Assembly (NCBI RefSeq): GCF_024139115.2
Contig: NC_085141.1
Span: forward strand, 220,137,783 to 220,201,782
DNA from: Armigeres subalbatus
Taxonomy: Eukaryota > Arthropoda > Insecta > Diptera > Culicidae
Direction of reading: 5' to 3'
Length of the DNA: 64,000 nt
How positions within the stretch are numbered: the stretch's first letter is position 1; each line of letters begins with the position of its first letter. The notes under the pieces are model-generated. The model did not search any database, had not been told where the DNA came from, and saw only the letters and a program-made list of their open reading frames with translations. Positions 22,359 to 32,640 of this stretch are shown here, in pieces. Both the position numbers and the translations under genes were made by a program.

Positions 22359-22826
22359 TTTTTTTTTCTTCCTAAACAATGGAGGGGGAATCTGCTCAAC
22401 AGACATCCTGGGTTGACCAGGAAGTGCGGGGTTAGGGATCACCGAGGGAGGCAGGACTACATTCCCGACCGCTAAACCGTTTCCATTGCCGCCAAGCTTA
22501 TAGTCCCTTCGGTACAACCAGAAAGTAATGCTTCAAAGGGGGGCCAGTGCACAACGCACCCTCGAGGTTAGCTGCGTGTCCTTGCAGCACCGAACATCGT
22601 AACTCGCTTTTCTAGAAGAACACCATGGTATCGTGCCAGCGCGTTGCCGGCTTTCCAGGTGGCCTTACCACGCCCTATGTCCTCGGAAGGTGGGAAGGGT
22701 CGACTTCGCGCCTGCTTCCCTCTGCACGACTGGTATCAAGAGTGATGATGCCGCGTGCACCCCAAATTGACCTTTCTGCAATAGGGCCTATTCGCCAGCA
22801 CACAGAGGGACTTGCCAACGCGAGGC

Positions 22827-23291
22827 CTACGCCTGCCCCAGCCTTGACGAGGACCCCTTTCCGTCCTCGGACGGACGCCACGAAAGCGACGATACCATGT
22901 TGTTCTTCGCGCGGCCACTTGTTCGATAAAAGGATCGAGTTCGACCACAGAGCATGACTACCGGTATGACCCATGAAGCCGACTCCGATCCCTTGGACCA
23001 CCTCTTATTTGCGCCTGAACTAGCCATCCTTGAGTCCACGCGCCACCTTCTGTGTAGCTCCGAGACGATTTGAGCGATAGCCGATAAAACGGCGTTCCAG
23101 CCAACTTCATCTTTACACATCCTCCGAACTAGGTTGTCCGGGGTAGTGTCCAGACCACATGTGGCAAGCATGTGGTCACGCATTGCGCGAAAACGTGAAC
23201 ACACGAACAACACGTGTTCCGCCGTTTCCTCTAAACCTGCGCACACCAAACACTCGGGCGAGGCCGAGCAAGCCAGCTGTGTTACTTGCAC
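22827..23291 (-). pseudogene. R1-clade ORF2, C-terminal zinc finger only
   Basis: Just after the ORF1 zinc knuckles the sequence jumps to CLVCAGLEETAEHVLFVC, a CX2C...HX4C finger, followed by F.AMRDHM. That motif closes ORF2 in R1-type elements. The intervening endonuclease and reverse transcriptase, normally about 2.5-3 kb, are absent. The junction is near 23282-23291. The two ORFs are in different frames across it. Confidence 0.85.
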
Positions 23292-24943
23292 TTTGATTTT
23301 GCAGCACGCTTAAACGCCGGGCACATCGAACCCCCCATGGGGTGCTTGCTGTTCACAGCTTTGCTGGAACAAATCAAACAATTGGGAGTGTTCGTGCAGC
23401 ATTGTGCCTTATGTCCCTCCAATCCGCAGCGTCGGCAGAGATTGCTTCTGTCAGGGCCTTTGCAGTCCCATTGCTCCAGGCACTTGAAGCAAACTTCGGG
23501 TTGCTCGTATATGCGCACAGGGCATACCGACCATCCCACCTTGACGCTCCCTAACTTGACTACCTTGGAGGCGTCCGCTGCAGATAGCCGAACCAATGCT
23601 ACCTGCGTCCCTGCCGGACCTTTCCGTAGCCGAACGGCTGCGGTGGTCGTCTCCACTTCACACTGTCGCCGCCGTGCAGTGACGAGCTCTTCGACTTCAG
23701 TGATCTCGTCCAGGTCTTTAACCCTTAAATTCACCTCCGTCGTGAGTGCCCTCACCTTGACCGTCTCGCCTAGAACCTCCTCCGCCAACTTCTTGTAGGC
23801 GGCGCCCTTTTGCGAGACGCCCCGCTTCAGTTCGAGGATCATCTCGCCCATCCGGGTACGTCTTATTCGACGTACGTCGGCGCCGAGTTCACCGAGCTTG
23901 ACGTCACTCCTCATCGCCTTCAAAACATCCGAGTACTTAGCCTCGTCCGCCGTGATGACTAGGGCATCGCCCCTGGAGCGATTGGCGCCTACCCTAGACT
24001 TCTTGCTACCCTCATTCGCCTGGGCCTTCTTTTCGGTCCTTGACGTCTTCGGTTTCCTCTTGTTCTTGACCAGGGTCCAGGAGGCGCACCCCCTCTATTT
24101 CCCTGGTCTGGTGCGGCTGAGAACTTTCAGCCTGCCGTAACCCCTTATCACCGTCTTTCCTGAGTGGACGGACCTTTCCAGGTCCTTCCTCCCCCGGTTT
24201 TGGAGGTACCTGACCGGGGTTCAGCTTCCCAGCCCCACTACCCTTGTTCGGGGTAGTAACCCTCCGCGTTTTGGAGCGGCCCCCAGGGAGCTCATCCCCT
24301 GGAGACTGTCTCCCCCGTTTTTGTGTCTGCTCCGTTGGAGAAGTCACCCCCGACGTACCCGCAAATACTTGAGCCTCAGTCTGGATAGACTTTGGCACCA
24401 CCGTCTTCGCTGCACGCCTTCGGTCGATTCGACCTTGCCCGAGTCCGCGAATCCTTGGGCCTCAGTCTGGGTAGACCTCGACTCCACCGATTTCACGGGT
24501 TTACACTTGGCCGTCCCGACCGCCCTCTCCAGCTTGGCGTCCAGCATCGACTTTCGAAGTTTCTGCAAGCTCCTCTTGAGGTCCTTGCTGATATTATGCT
24601 TCGATGACGCAAAGTCGATGATGGCGTCCAGCTGTTCCGTCCCCACCTCGAAGGCCGAAAGCCCATCGCGTTTGCGGTTCATCGCCTCCACAAGCCATGG
24701 GCCGTCAATAACCCCTACCGGCGTTTTTATAGCCGAGAGGAAGGTTGAGTGACCCACGCTGGCGCTGCGGACTGAGCTGCCGACTATTGCCTCTGGCCTC
24801 CTAGGCGGAGACCTGAACAACCCACCTCTTGCGAAGGGGTTGTCGCCTACACTACTACCACTAATTGAAGAATTGACTTGGTTTTCCATTTTGGTCCCAC
24901 GAGTTGCTCGGGAAAAGAGGTCCACCACGCCAGAGCCCAGCAT
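23286..24943 (-). pseudogene. R1-clade ORF1 (gag-like, CCHC zinc knuckles)
   Basis: ORF1 of R1-clade elements binds the element's RNA. The minus-strand reading starts at MLGSGVVDLF or, 19 codons later, MENQVNSSI, and includes a proline/charge-rich middle (GRQSPGDELPGGRSKTRR). It ends in zinc knuckles near 23320-23430: CRRCGLEGHKAQC fits CX2CX4HX4C, while the first knuckle (CFKCLEQWDCKGP) has lost spacing and its histidine. Three frames are used: 24943-24344, 24401-24012 and 23923-23282, so at least two frameshifts separate the parts. A STQTEAQGFADS block is echoed by SIQTEAQVFAGT, suggesting a small internal duplication at about 24360-24480. The frame ends at the fusion point with ORF2 remnants. 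Confidence 0.85.
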
Positions 24944-25157
24944 AACGTGGTAAGGGACAATTACTGTGGAGGGTGCCCAGGTACCCCACAGGCTCCGTTA
25001 AAGGCCTAGCTTATTATTTCACCCCCCTGGCCATGCATCCCCTCGGCACGGGTCGCTTGACGCCTTGGGATTAGGGATTAGGGACGATGGTCCCGGTCTA
25101 ACTCGCAGTGGCCATGGGGAGGGGTCGTCAAGCCCTTGGACAAAGTCCCTGCTGCCC

Positions 25158-25562
25158 CCAATATCTAAGTGTTGGGTGAAGCGTTTGATTAGCTCTTGGG
25201 CTTCCACTCAGCACAAACAGTATTGGAGTAGTTTGGATCCATGTCGACAAACAAAATTGTATATCCGAGAGCCATCTCCGGTAGTAGCTAACTATTTGAC
25301 TAATCTGTCTAAACAGAATTGCAGTGTCTTAGTCAAGGCCTTGGCAGGTCACTGCCGACTCAACTATCACATGACAAATATTCAACGTGTTGAATCCTTT
25401 GTCTGTGATGGTTGTGAATCCGATTATGGAACTTCTTATCATCTGATATGTAACTGCCCAGTTTATGCGCAACTGCGTTTACAAATATTTGGTAAACACT
25501 TACTAAGTGAAATTGACTACAGAAACCTGAAGTATTCTGTTGTTCATAACCCGTTGTGGTAA
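25158..25562 (+). pseudogene. Lian-like LINE ORF2, C-terminal end after the insertion
   Basis: After the second TSD copy the frame continues PISKCWVKRLISSW and runs to a stop at 25560-25562. It includes LVKALAGHCRLNYH, then CDGCESDYGTSYHLICNCPVY, a C-X2-C...H-X3-C zinc-finger-like motif common at the end of LOA ORF2. Joined to 21353-22358 it forms the complete RNase H plus tail, an inference from the exact TSD. Confidence 0.85.
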
Positions 25563-25806
25563 GGAGCTATGAGCTTTTGTACGTGTTGTATACGTTGTAT
25601 GCCCTCTTCAAGGGTACCTTTCCCAAACTTCCCATTTTTCTCCCATCCATATTCCTTTCCTTTTTGTTTACTTCCTTTTCCGTCGAGTGCGTGATGAGAA
25701 AGGCTGTGAAGGCGATGGCAGAAATCTCCCGAATTGAGGTGAACGTGCCCCTGGAGCCGACGTTCTGATACCTAATACCTGATGTGTAGACTAGACTAGA
25801 CTAGAC
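25563..25806 (+). mobile_element. Lian-like LINE 3' UTR and (TAGAC)n tail
   Basis: Non-coding sequence follows the stop, ending in four TAGAC units at 25784-25806. Short tandem 3' tails are common in non-LTR elements without poly(A). Confidence 0.55.
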
Positions 25807-25811
25807 AATAA

Positions 25812-25965
25812 CTTCAATAGTCGAGTCAAGTACAAGACACTGAAGACGGCCTTACTTTTGAGGTCGAAATACGTATCTGTCAAGATACAATTAAGTGGTG
25901 GAATTCAATGGGATTGTATAAACTCGTCTTATGACAAGTTCAATACTCCGTTATGCTCGAAACTT
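25812..25965 (+). repeat. dispersed repeat E, copy 1
   Basis: GTCGAGTCAAGTACAAGACA, CTGAAGACGGCC, GAGGTCGAAATACGTATCTG and GTGGAATTCAATGG recur in reverse at 54222-54352 with moderate divergence. It abuts the LINE tail, but the other copy does not, so it is probably a separate element. Confidence 0.7.
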
Positions 25966-27300
25966 TTGAGCCCTGCAAATAAAATACTGTTGTAGATATG
26001 CTTTTCATTTTTAAAACATATTTGGCATAGAATAGTGTTGAAATCAAGGAACTGACGTCGTAGTATCATATTAACCATAAAAATAATGTTTGTTGGTCAG
26101 ATGGGCCTTCAAAAAATAACTTGGTAAATCGTACATAACTTTTGATAGAAAAAACACCTGAGATTTTTGGACACAATGCACAATATAAGCTAAGCTTTCC
26201 ATCGATGTATTAATATTCAAAATCGGTGGTTGCCAACCAGGCGAAAAAATAGTTTTCAAAAAGAAATTCAAGATGGCGGACAAATTCAATATGGCTGGCA
26301 CTATTTTTAATATTGAAAATTGAGGATACACTCTTCTTTTTTCCAACGATATACTAATCTCTATGATCGGTTGAGAAATGTTGGAGTTTTGGTGTGTCAA
26401 CAATTGACAAAAATCGAGGGGTCCATTAAAATTATTTCTTGTATAACTAACGAGGCGTTCATCTTTTTGAAAAATTTAACTCGGATACTTAATATACTCA
26501 CCGAAATCTTTCGAATGAATATAAATTTAGGTAATTTTGCCTCGTGCAAATAGTGGGCCGGTCTCAGCGAGAATTTCTCATTTCTCATGTTCTAGCAATC
26601 GCTAGAACTGGAAATGGACTTCCATACCGTTTCCATTTCTATCCTATACCTTCGACTTGACTATTCTACCAGTAGCTGCTAGAATTGGAAATGAACTAAA
26701 AAAGCTCGTTTCCTACATCCAATTAGAAATTCCATCAGTGGTTTTCTTCTATCTTCCATCAAAAAAAAAAAAAAAGAAATTTTGGAGGTCGAATAACATT
26801 TAAAGTACAAAAACCCTTTCGAAAGTATTTGGTACCACTTAAGCATAAAGCCGATTGCCACTCAGCCTATTACATATTTTTTCGTAGTTTTATTTTGTGA
26901 AATTCCACTTTTGTTGTCTATGATCATTCAAAATAGTTTACTCCTGTTGAGCCGCTGTAAATATGCAAAAATCTATTGTGGGACTCGATGCCATTTAAGA
27001 AGAAGAATTGCCAGCCTGTCGTCAGGAAAACATAATTCGTTTCGACCGCCCCAGGAAACTAATATAGATGGCGATCTAAACCCGTAGTTGGTTGGCTCAT
27101 TGCTTCCACAAGATCTTCGCCGGGTCATAACTATCGTAGATGGCTTACACGATTGCAAGAGCTTTGTGTGTAAACCATCTCGGGCTTTGACTGGGATATA
27201 GTTTTGACATTTTTCGTTCCCAATGATTCCATCGTCAATAAAGTTCCATTGCGATACACGTTTAGGTATGTGTTTATTCATAACGGCCATTATCATTTTG
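25966..27300. other. unassigned
   Basis: A+T-rich DNA with words typical of old repeats (AAGATGGCGGACAAATTC near 26270; a 15-base A run near 26761). An imperfect duplicated block GCTAGAACTGGAAATGGACT / GCTAGAATTGGAAATGAACT is at about 26602 and 26678. No gene. Confidence 0.3.
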
Positions 27301-29800
27301 TAAAAAAAATGTAAAAAAAGTCAAACATGAAAACAACAATTTATTTAATATGCGACCCACCGGCGAAAATGATCGACACTCACCAATCGCAGTCAACACC
27401 GCCAGGGTACAACGACCGCAAACCCATGCAACGTGCTTGTTGAGCCACCGAAACGAGATTCGTTATATAAAGCTCCGGTTATTTGAGGGGCCCCGATCGT
27501 CATCACACTGTCGTCATGATCATCATCATTCGCGCGTTTATAAAGTGAAAGTTGAAAAATTTAACATTCACAGTCCAAAAGCGAACAATACCCCCATCCC
27601 ACCCAGTCAGTGGGGCTCTCAGTCTCGGTTGGACCTTTGTAACAAACAACAATGCCAAAGCTGTCTGATGCCGGGGCACTTTCGGTGACGTGCATCCGCG
27701 GGGGCAACACACAATGGATGAAAAGCTCCCCTACCGCAGCACCGGGCACCCTTTCTTCGGCGGATGGCGGCGGAGGCAGCTGGGGGTTGTGATTGTTTGG
27801 ACGTGAATAACTGTTGGTCTTTTTGCGCGCCCGCTGGTACGTGATCCTCACGCTAATGAGCATCGCGGCCGAGCGTAGTCTACGAAGAGAAATGAAGGAA
27901 GTCCCATGCTGGGATGGTGGGCCCCGTTTCGGGGGCAGGGCATTGGGGGTCAACGAAAAGGAAAGGTGGACCCATAATGGCGAGAGAGAGCGCGCGCTAT
28001 GATGTGATCCTTTCGGTAATAGCGTCCCATGAAAGGGGAAAGAAGGAGGCGATGATGTTAGATGCTTTGCATGAATCATGCTGGATGTTGGATCGAGAGT
28101 TTATGCAATTTTATGATTGGCAGCACCCCGCACCAATTTGAATAAAAGGGGTGTAGGATATGGTAATTGACTCGACGTCGTCGCCGCTGTCTATTTTGAT
28201 CGCCTTTAGTGTCTTACGGCGAGGGTTGTCTGCGATTTGACATGACGATCACGAACACGGCAGCGCGTAGATTTATGGCTGGCGGTGAAACGGGTTTCCT
28301 CCGATCGAATTCGATAAAAGCGAAAACATAACGAATCATGTTGGGAAACAGTTCGATGAACTTTCGTTGCGCTTATTGAAATTTTGATTTTTGTTATTTC
28401 CCAAGCGGCGATTGATGATGCATTATAATGATTGGAGATATTCGGAGAATGACTTGCATCGGGTTACGCTTCACGGATGACAGAAATCATGGGGTTAAAG
28501 TGACCAAGCACCTGGAAATGGCAAATGCAATGCAGGGATTAAATTCATTTCAGATCATTTTAAATTAATCCCAAATAAAGAAATGTTTCACATACCCTTT
28601 CTTGTTTAACAATAATCCATTTTTATGTGTATTTTGAATTAAAATTTGTTTTCTTCTTAGATTGATTGAATATCCAAAACTCAACCAATTTACGTCCCAT
28701 CCATATCCAATACATATTTGATATGGGTTGCTGTCCTGCCTTTTTGAAGCATGCCCTGCCCATCACATCCTTCCAGCTTTTACCATGTTCTGAAAACTGG
28801 CTCCACCGTAGAAAAGTTCACAACGTTATGTTGCGCGGCGCCAAAGATGGTCCTAAACACGCGTCATTGAAATAGCCCGAGTGCTTACGAGTTCTTCTCG
28901 AAAATGGTCCTAATGTTATGTTCGTAGAGGATAATATTGATATAATATATAATTTATATGTTTATCAGAAAATCGATATAATTTATATGTTTGTCATAAA
29001 AATGTGATGATGATTAGTGATTTGTTACTCTCATACTCGAATGTATTCCGACACAAAAATCCTGTCTCAACATTCATACCGAATTCACTTACACTCCAAA
29101 AAATAGTCGCTCAGTGAAGTTCAAATGTAACAATTTAGAAAGTTACGACCGCCCGGTTCGCTCATTCCTCGACAACACCCAACTCACGGCGTTAACCATT
29201 TAGTATATGATGTAAGTGTTCGAAACTGCCACCAAGCGGAGAGCTTCAGGAGAAATTTTAAAGGCCATGGGCCACGGCCAAAGTGTCTGGCGTTCAATGG
29301 TCTCAACACCAGCGAACGCTACCCCAAAACAGCTAAAGCTTTCGATTGCCCTTCTCCCACCATCTGCGAAGCCCAAAACGACTCTGAACAACGGTTATTC
29401 CTCATAGCAGCACATGTTGGACGGTATATGCAATACCCTACTACGAAGGAGCATGTTACGAATCACCACTCGAAAGCATAACCGCCGAAATTGCTCTTAC
29501 CTCCGACCAATTAACCGTGCAGCATCACATTATGGAGCCAGCGGGCGGGGTCGCGGTGTGAACTTGCGGAATGATTTAATGCTGGAGTATTTTTATGGTT
29601 TCATTGCGCTCATCGAAATTTACATATATGCATATAATGTAGGATGTTGGTGTCGTAAATGAGACACAGGAAAAAGGAAGCAAGTAAAAAGCAAAAGATT
29701 TCAACGGCAACGAAGTCGCGACCGGTGAAAGTTGAAAAGGAAGGCAAAAACCGGGGATAACATGCATTATGTGAATAATGGAGGAGTGGTAGTACCTCAT
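27301..29800. other. unassigned, partly G+C-rich single-copy-looking DNA
   Basis: Segment 27340-28300 has balanced composition and overlapping ORFs on both strands (up to 172 codons, minus strand 27561-28079) with proline/serine-rich, domain-free translations. I do not call these. The segment 29108-29148 matches part of 36430-36465 in reverse (GTAACAATTTAGAA). A 30-bp imperfect duplication TCGATATAATTTATATGTTT is at about 28938 and 28974. Confidence 0.3.
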
Positions 29801-29954
29801 TAAATTAAACTATTATAATAGTGTTTTAATATCAAAATTTGCATGTTCAAGAAGACGACTGCTGGCGCTGACAGGATTTTTCCAACTAATGGTAGGGATT
29901 TTCTTTGTAGAAACTTGGCTGCAAAGCATTTCCGGGAAAAAAATCCGGAACCAA

Positions 29955-30245
29955 AAAGTGGCAAAATGAGTCATGATTTCGAGAAAAATGTGTGTTTTTA
30001 TGTTATGAAAATACACCATGAAATGATGACTCCTTTTGCTGTAACGCAATTCTGCCGTTACGTTTACGATATTTGATGACGAAAAGTGACAAACTGAGTC
30101 ATGATATCATGTCGTTTATGATTCCCATTTATTTGGCGAAAAGTTGCCATTTAAGTCATGATATCATGACGCATGCACAATGGAACCATGAACTAAAGTC
30201 ATGAAAGTAGGCAAATAATTCATGAATTTGATATCTGTCATTTAT
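29955..30245. repeat. left palindromic array with TGAGTCA and TCATGATATCATGA
   Basis: Words AAATGAGTCATGATTTCG, ACTGAGTCATGATATCATG and AAGTCATGATATCATGACG are repeated over 290 bp. TGAGTCA, the AP-1-type heptamer, starts at 29967 and 30095. A similar array lies on the other side of the APPBP2-like fragment. Confidence 0.65.
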
Positions 30246-30487
30246 GATTCCTTGGGTTTAATTCAAATCTTTAAATCTCAAAATAAAAATCCCTAACTCT
30301 CCAGTCCATTTTTTCCACTCAAAGATGCCTAAGACATACCTATTTATTAGAATATTTTTTGTGGCAACCTCAGTTAAAATCATGTATAACTGACTAAAAA
30401 ATCTGTCAGCAGCTAAGGGGAAGCAGGGGAGTTCGTGATTTTTTCCTTGTTTAATATTTTCTATACTTACAATTATCCATTTGTTAG

Positions 30488-31030
30488 CTTACTTGGCAAT
30501 GATCGCAAATAGCTCGCCCTCAACAGCTGGATCATAGTTAGTGTGGTTCTACAGTGCGTCCTTCAGCCAACCGAACTCGCACAGGAACGACCCCAACTGG
30601 AGGTCATTGTCCATGCAGATAAACGCCATCCGTTCAACGTGTGACACCTCACCGTGAGAACCGAGAAAGTCCTGCAGGCGTGCCTCCTTCAGTGCCGGAA
30701 CGTGCTCGTTCTTCTGATAGTACACGTTCGACAGAATTTGATACGCAGCTCTGAGAAGACGGGCTCCCGGGCCGTCATTAATGTTTGAACGCACTTGAAC
30801 ATGATCTGCTTGAGGGGGGCATGTCGGCTCACTATTTGGAAGGTGTTGATTTCGGGAGTATGTTTGAGTGAATCGTGGTTGCACTTCTGTTCCAAGACGC
30901 TTGCCAGTACTGCTGTCGGAAGCATCCGTAAATTGACTATGGTGTTCAGCCTTTTGGAAATCTTGAAATCCAGGTTCCGCACATAGGCCAGCAGGCAGGA
31001 ACTGTACAGTGAAGGAGGTTCCCTAACCAT
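30488..31030 (-). pseudogene. APPBP2-like N-terminal exon fragment
   Basis: On the minus strand an ATG at 31030-31028 opens MVREPPSLYSSCLLAYV. The frame then runs through NLRMLPTAVLASVLEQ and TFQIVSRHAPLKQIMF to CVQTLM. A frameshift near 30770 carries homology into the next frame, GARLLRAAYQILSNVYYQKN, then LGSFLCEFGWLKDAL. The order PxSLY, LP, VF.IV.R...KCVQTLM, LGSFL.E.GW..DA resembles, from memory, the start of APPBP2/PAT1, a TPR-type protein that binds the amyloid precursor tail and microtubules and acts as a CRL2 substrate receptor. A stop follows at about 30551. In-frame coding-like sequence then reaches GCCAA|GTAAGC (30496-30486), a good splice donor. Upstream, 31031-31310 could be its 5' UTR. 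It is damaged, isolated from any second exon here, and probably a fragment. A recent sequencing indel cannot be excluded. Confidence 0.5.
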
Positions 31031-31369
31031 ATTTACCGCCGTTTCCTGTTATGTTACTCCCTTTTCACTAACACAAAATGATGGCTCTGGACCAGAGACT
31101 TCCGCGATTAGATTTCAGAGCGAAGACAAAATAATCACACTTTCTATTCACGTACAAGAACACAATTTGGTTATACAAACGAGAAATGAAAACGATTCGG
31201 ATTCGACTGCTACGGAGAGAATTTGTTTTGCGAATTTGGATGCCTGGAGACGACGGATTGCCAGTTCACAAATTTTACACTTTTCGAAAGAAACTTTTTT
31301 TCTTAGCTGCTTCGCGGACACCCAACTGACAAGATTGCGTTACGCTGATTTCAGACATATTTTGACATA

Positions 31370-31690
31370 TTTTTATGATTCTGAGTCATGTTTTCATGAC
31401 TCTGAGTCATGTTTTTAAGACTCAGCGTCGTTTTTCATGACTCAGTGTCATGATTTCATGACTCAAAGTCATGAAAACGTGACTCCGAGTCATGATATTT
31501 TATTTATGAAAATGGGAATAGCATTTTGATAACGCCTCTGGTGGTTACTACCTTAGTTAAAGACAAAAATGCTATTATTATTTATGTTTTTCGTAGTTTA
31601 GGTCATGATATCATGAATTGTAGTCATGATATCAAGAAGTAACAAGTCTTATGAAATCATGACTTTTTAGTCATGGTTTTGGCAACGGAT
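31370..31690. repeat. right palindromic array with TGAGTCA/TGACTCA
   Basis: TCATGACTCTGAGTCATG-type units occur about ten times. Exact heptamers start at 31382, 31403, 31438 and 31459. Towards the end the motif becomes TCATGATATCATGA as in the left array. An internal inverted pair GGGAATAGCATTTT / AAAAATGCTATT is at 31513 and 31566. Confidence 0.65.
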
Positions 31691-31847
31691 TTTAACCCGT
31701 GTGGTAGGCAACTATATTCTCTACAAAACATTAAGAAGCAAAGGAGGGTGATTGATCGCTAAGTAAAGTTTGTGTTCGATATTCCAAAATTTTGTCTCGA
31801 AATAAAAGATATGTTTATTCAGGTCACCGGTCATTCCTACTCTGTAC

Positions 31848-32224
31848 CAGGGATTAAACTAATCATGTCATTATCATTTAGTATTCAGCCAATAACTCAT
31901 TCCAGAGGCGGAATTCCGAAAAGTGTTGTATGACGGACTTCTAGCGGTATTTCCCCTCTACAATTTTGCCTAAGGGTACACTGCTCTATGTCTAGTATCT
32001 ACAGCGTGAAACGCTAGTATCATTTAATATACTAAATGATAATATCACTTATTATCATTTAGTATATTAAGTGGTACTAGCGTTACACACTGTAAATATA
32101 AGACATGACGAAATTGTAGAGGGCAAATAGCGCAAGAAGTCCGCCATACAACACTTTTTGAAATTCCACCTCTGGAATGAGTTATTGGCTGAATATGATA
32201 ATCAAATGATAAGTTCAATCCCTG
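31848..32224. mobile_element. hAT-type MITE family X, copy 2
   Basis: Termini CAGGGATTAAAC and, reversed, CAGGGATTGAAC. The flanks CTCTGTAC (31840-31847) and CTTTGTAC (32225-32232) are an 8-bp TSD with one difference; the true left base is c31848 of CCAGGG or one further in. Long inverted arms contain CATTCCAGAGGCGGAATTCC and GGACTTCTAG, matching 12037-12474. The centre is a palindrome of ATCATTTAGTATATTAA words. Confidence 0.8.
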
Positions 32225-32345
32225 CTTTGTACGAAGGAGGTCTTGGGTTCAATTCCAAATTGTTTCCATCTCTATCCTATAGATAAAAGGTATCTTGTCC
32301 ATTCTAGGAGTCACTGTTAGAAATGAATCAAAGGTCAATTATGCA

Positions 32346-32640
32346 TCCATTCTTTTTGCCTTTCTCGTACAACTAAGTTGTACCGAAAGGCTATAATTTC
32401 ACTCCAAATTCGAACTTTAGATAGAAGTCCCGGAGACCCATAGTGTTATATACCATTCGACTCAGCTCGAAGAGCTGAACAAATGTCTGTCTGTCCGTGT
32501 GTGCGTGTGTGTGTGTATGTGTGTGCGTGTGTGTGTATGTGTGTGTGTGTGACCAAATTTTCACATAGAAACTCTTAACCGATTTTCTTGCAACAAGTTG
32601 CACCCGACAGAGACTAAAACGCTGTTGATCACTATTGAAT
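32346..32640 (+). repeat. dispersed repeat A copy with GT microsatellite
   Basis: CCCGGAGACCCATAGTG, then a GT-rich run at about 32495-32552, TTAACCGATTTTCTTGC and AACAAGTTGCACCCGACAG. The microsatellite sits at the same place as the shorter GT run in the 5688 copy. Confidence 0.75.

Larger units (their letters stand above)
22359..25157 (-). mobile_element. R1-clade LINE inserted in the Lian-like LINE
   Basis: The insertion is 2799 bp, flanked by CCAATATCTAAGTGTT at 22343-22358 and 25158-25173, an exact 16-bp TSD. Its 3' end (left) carries a poly(A) read as a T-run at 22359-22368, and its 5' leader is at about 24944-25157. Full-length R1-type elements are usually 5 kb or more. This one carries ORF1 and the far C-terminus of ORF2 but no endonuclease or reverse transcriptase. 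It is more G+C-rich than its surroundings and looks younger than the host LINE. Confidence 0.92.

Noticed and set aside
22674..23001. Overlapping ORFs on both strands in the R1-clade 3' region
   Set aside because: They are shadows or untranslated sequence of the insertion; only the zinc-finger frame matches a known part of ORF2.
27561..28079. 172-codon minus-strand ORF in G+C-richer DNA
   Set aside because: It is proline/serine-rich, has no domain, and competing ORFs lie on the opposite strand; open frames are expected there.
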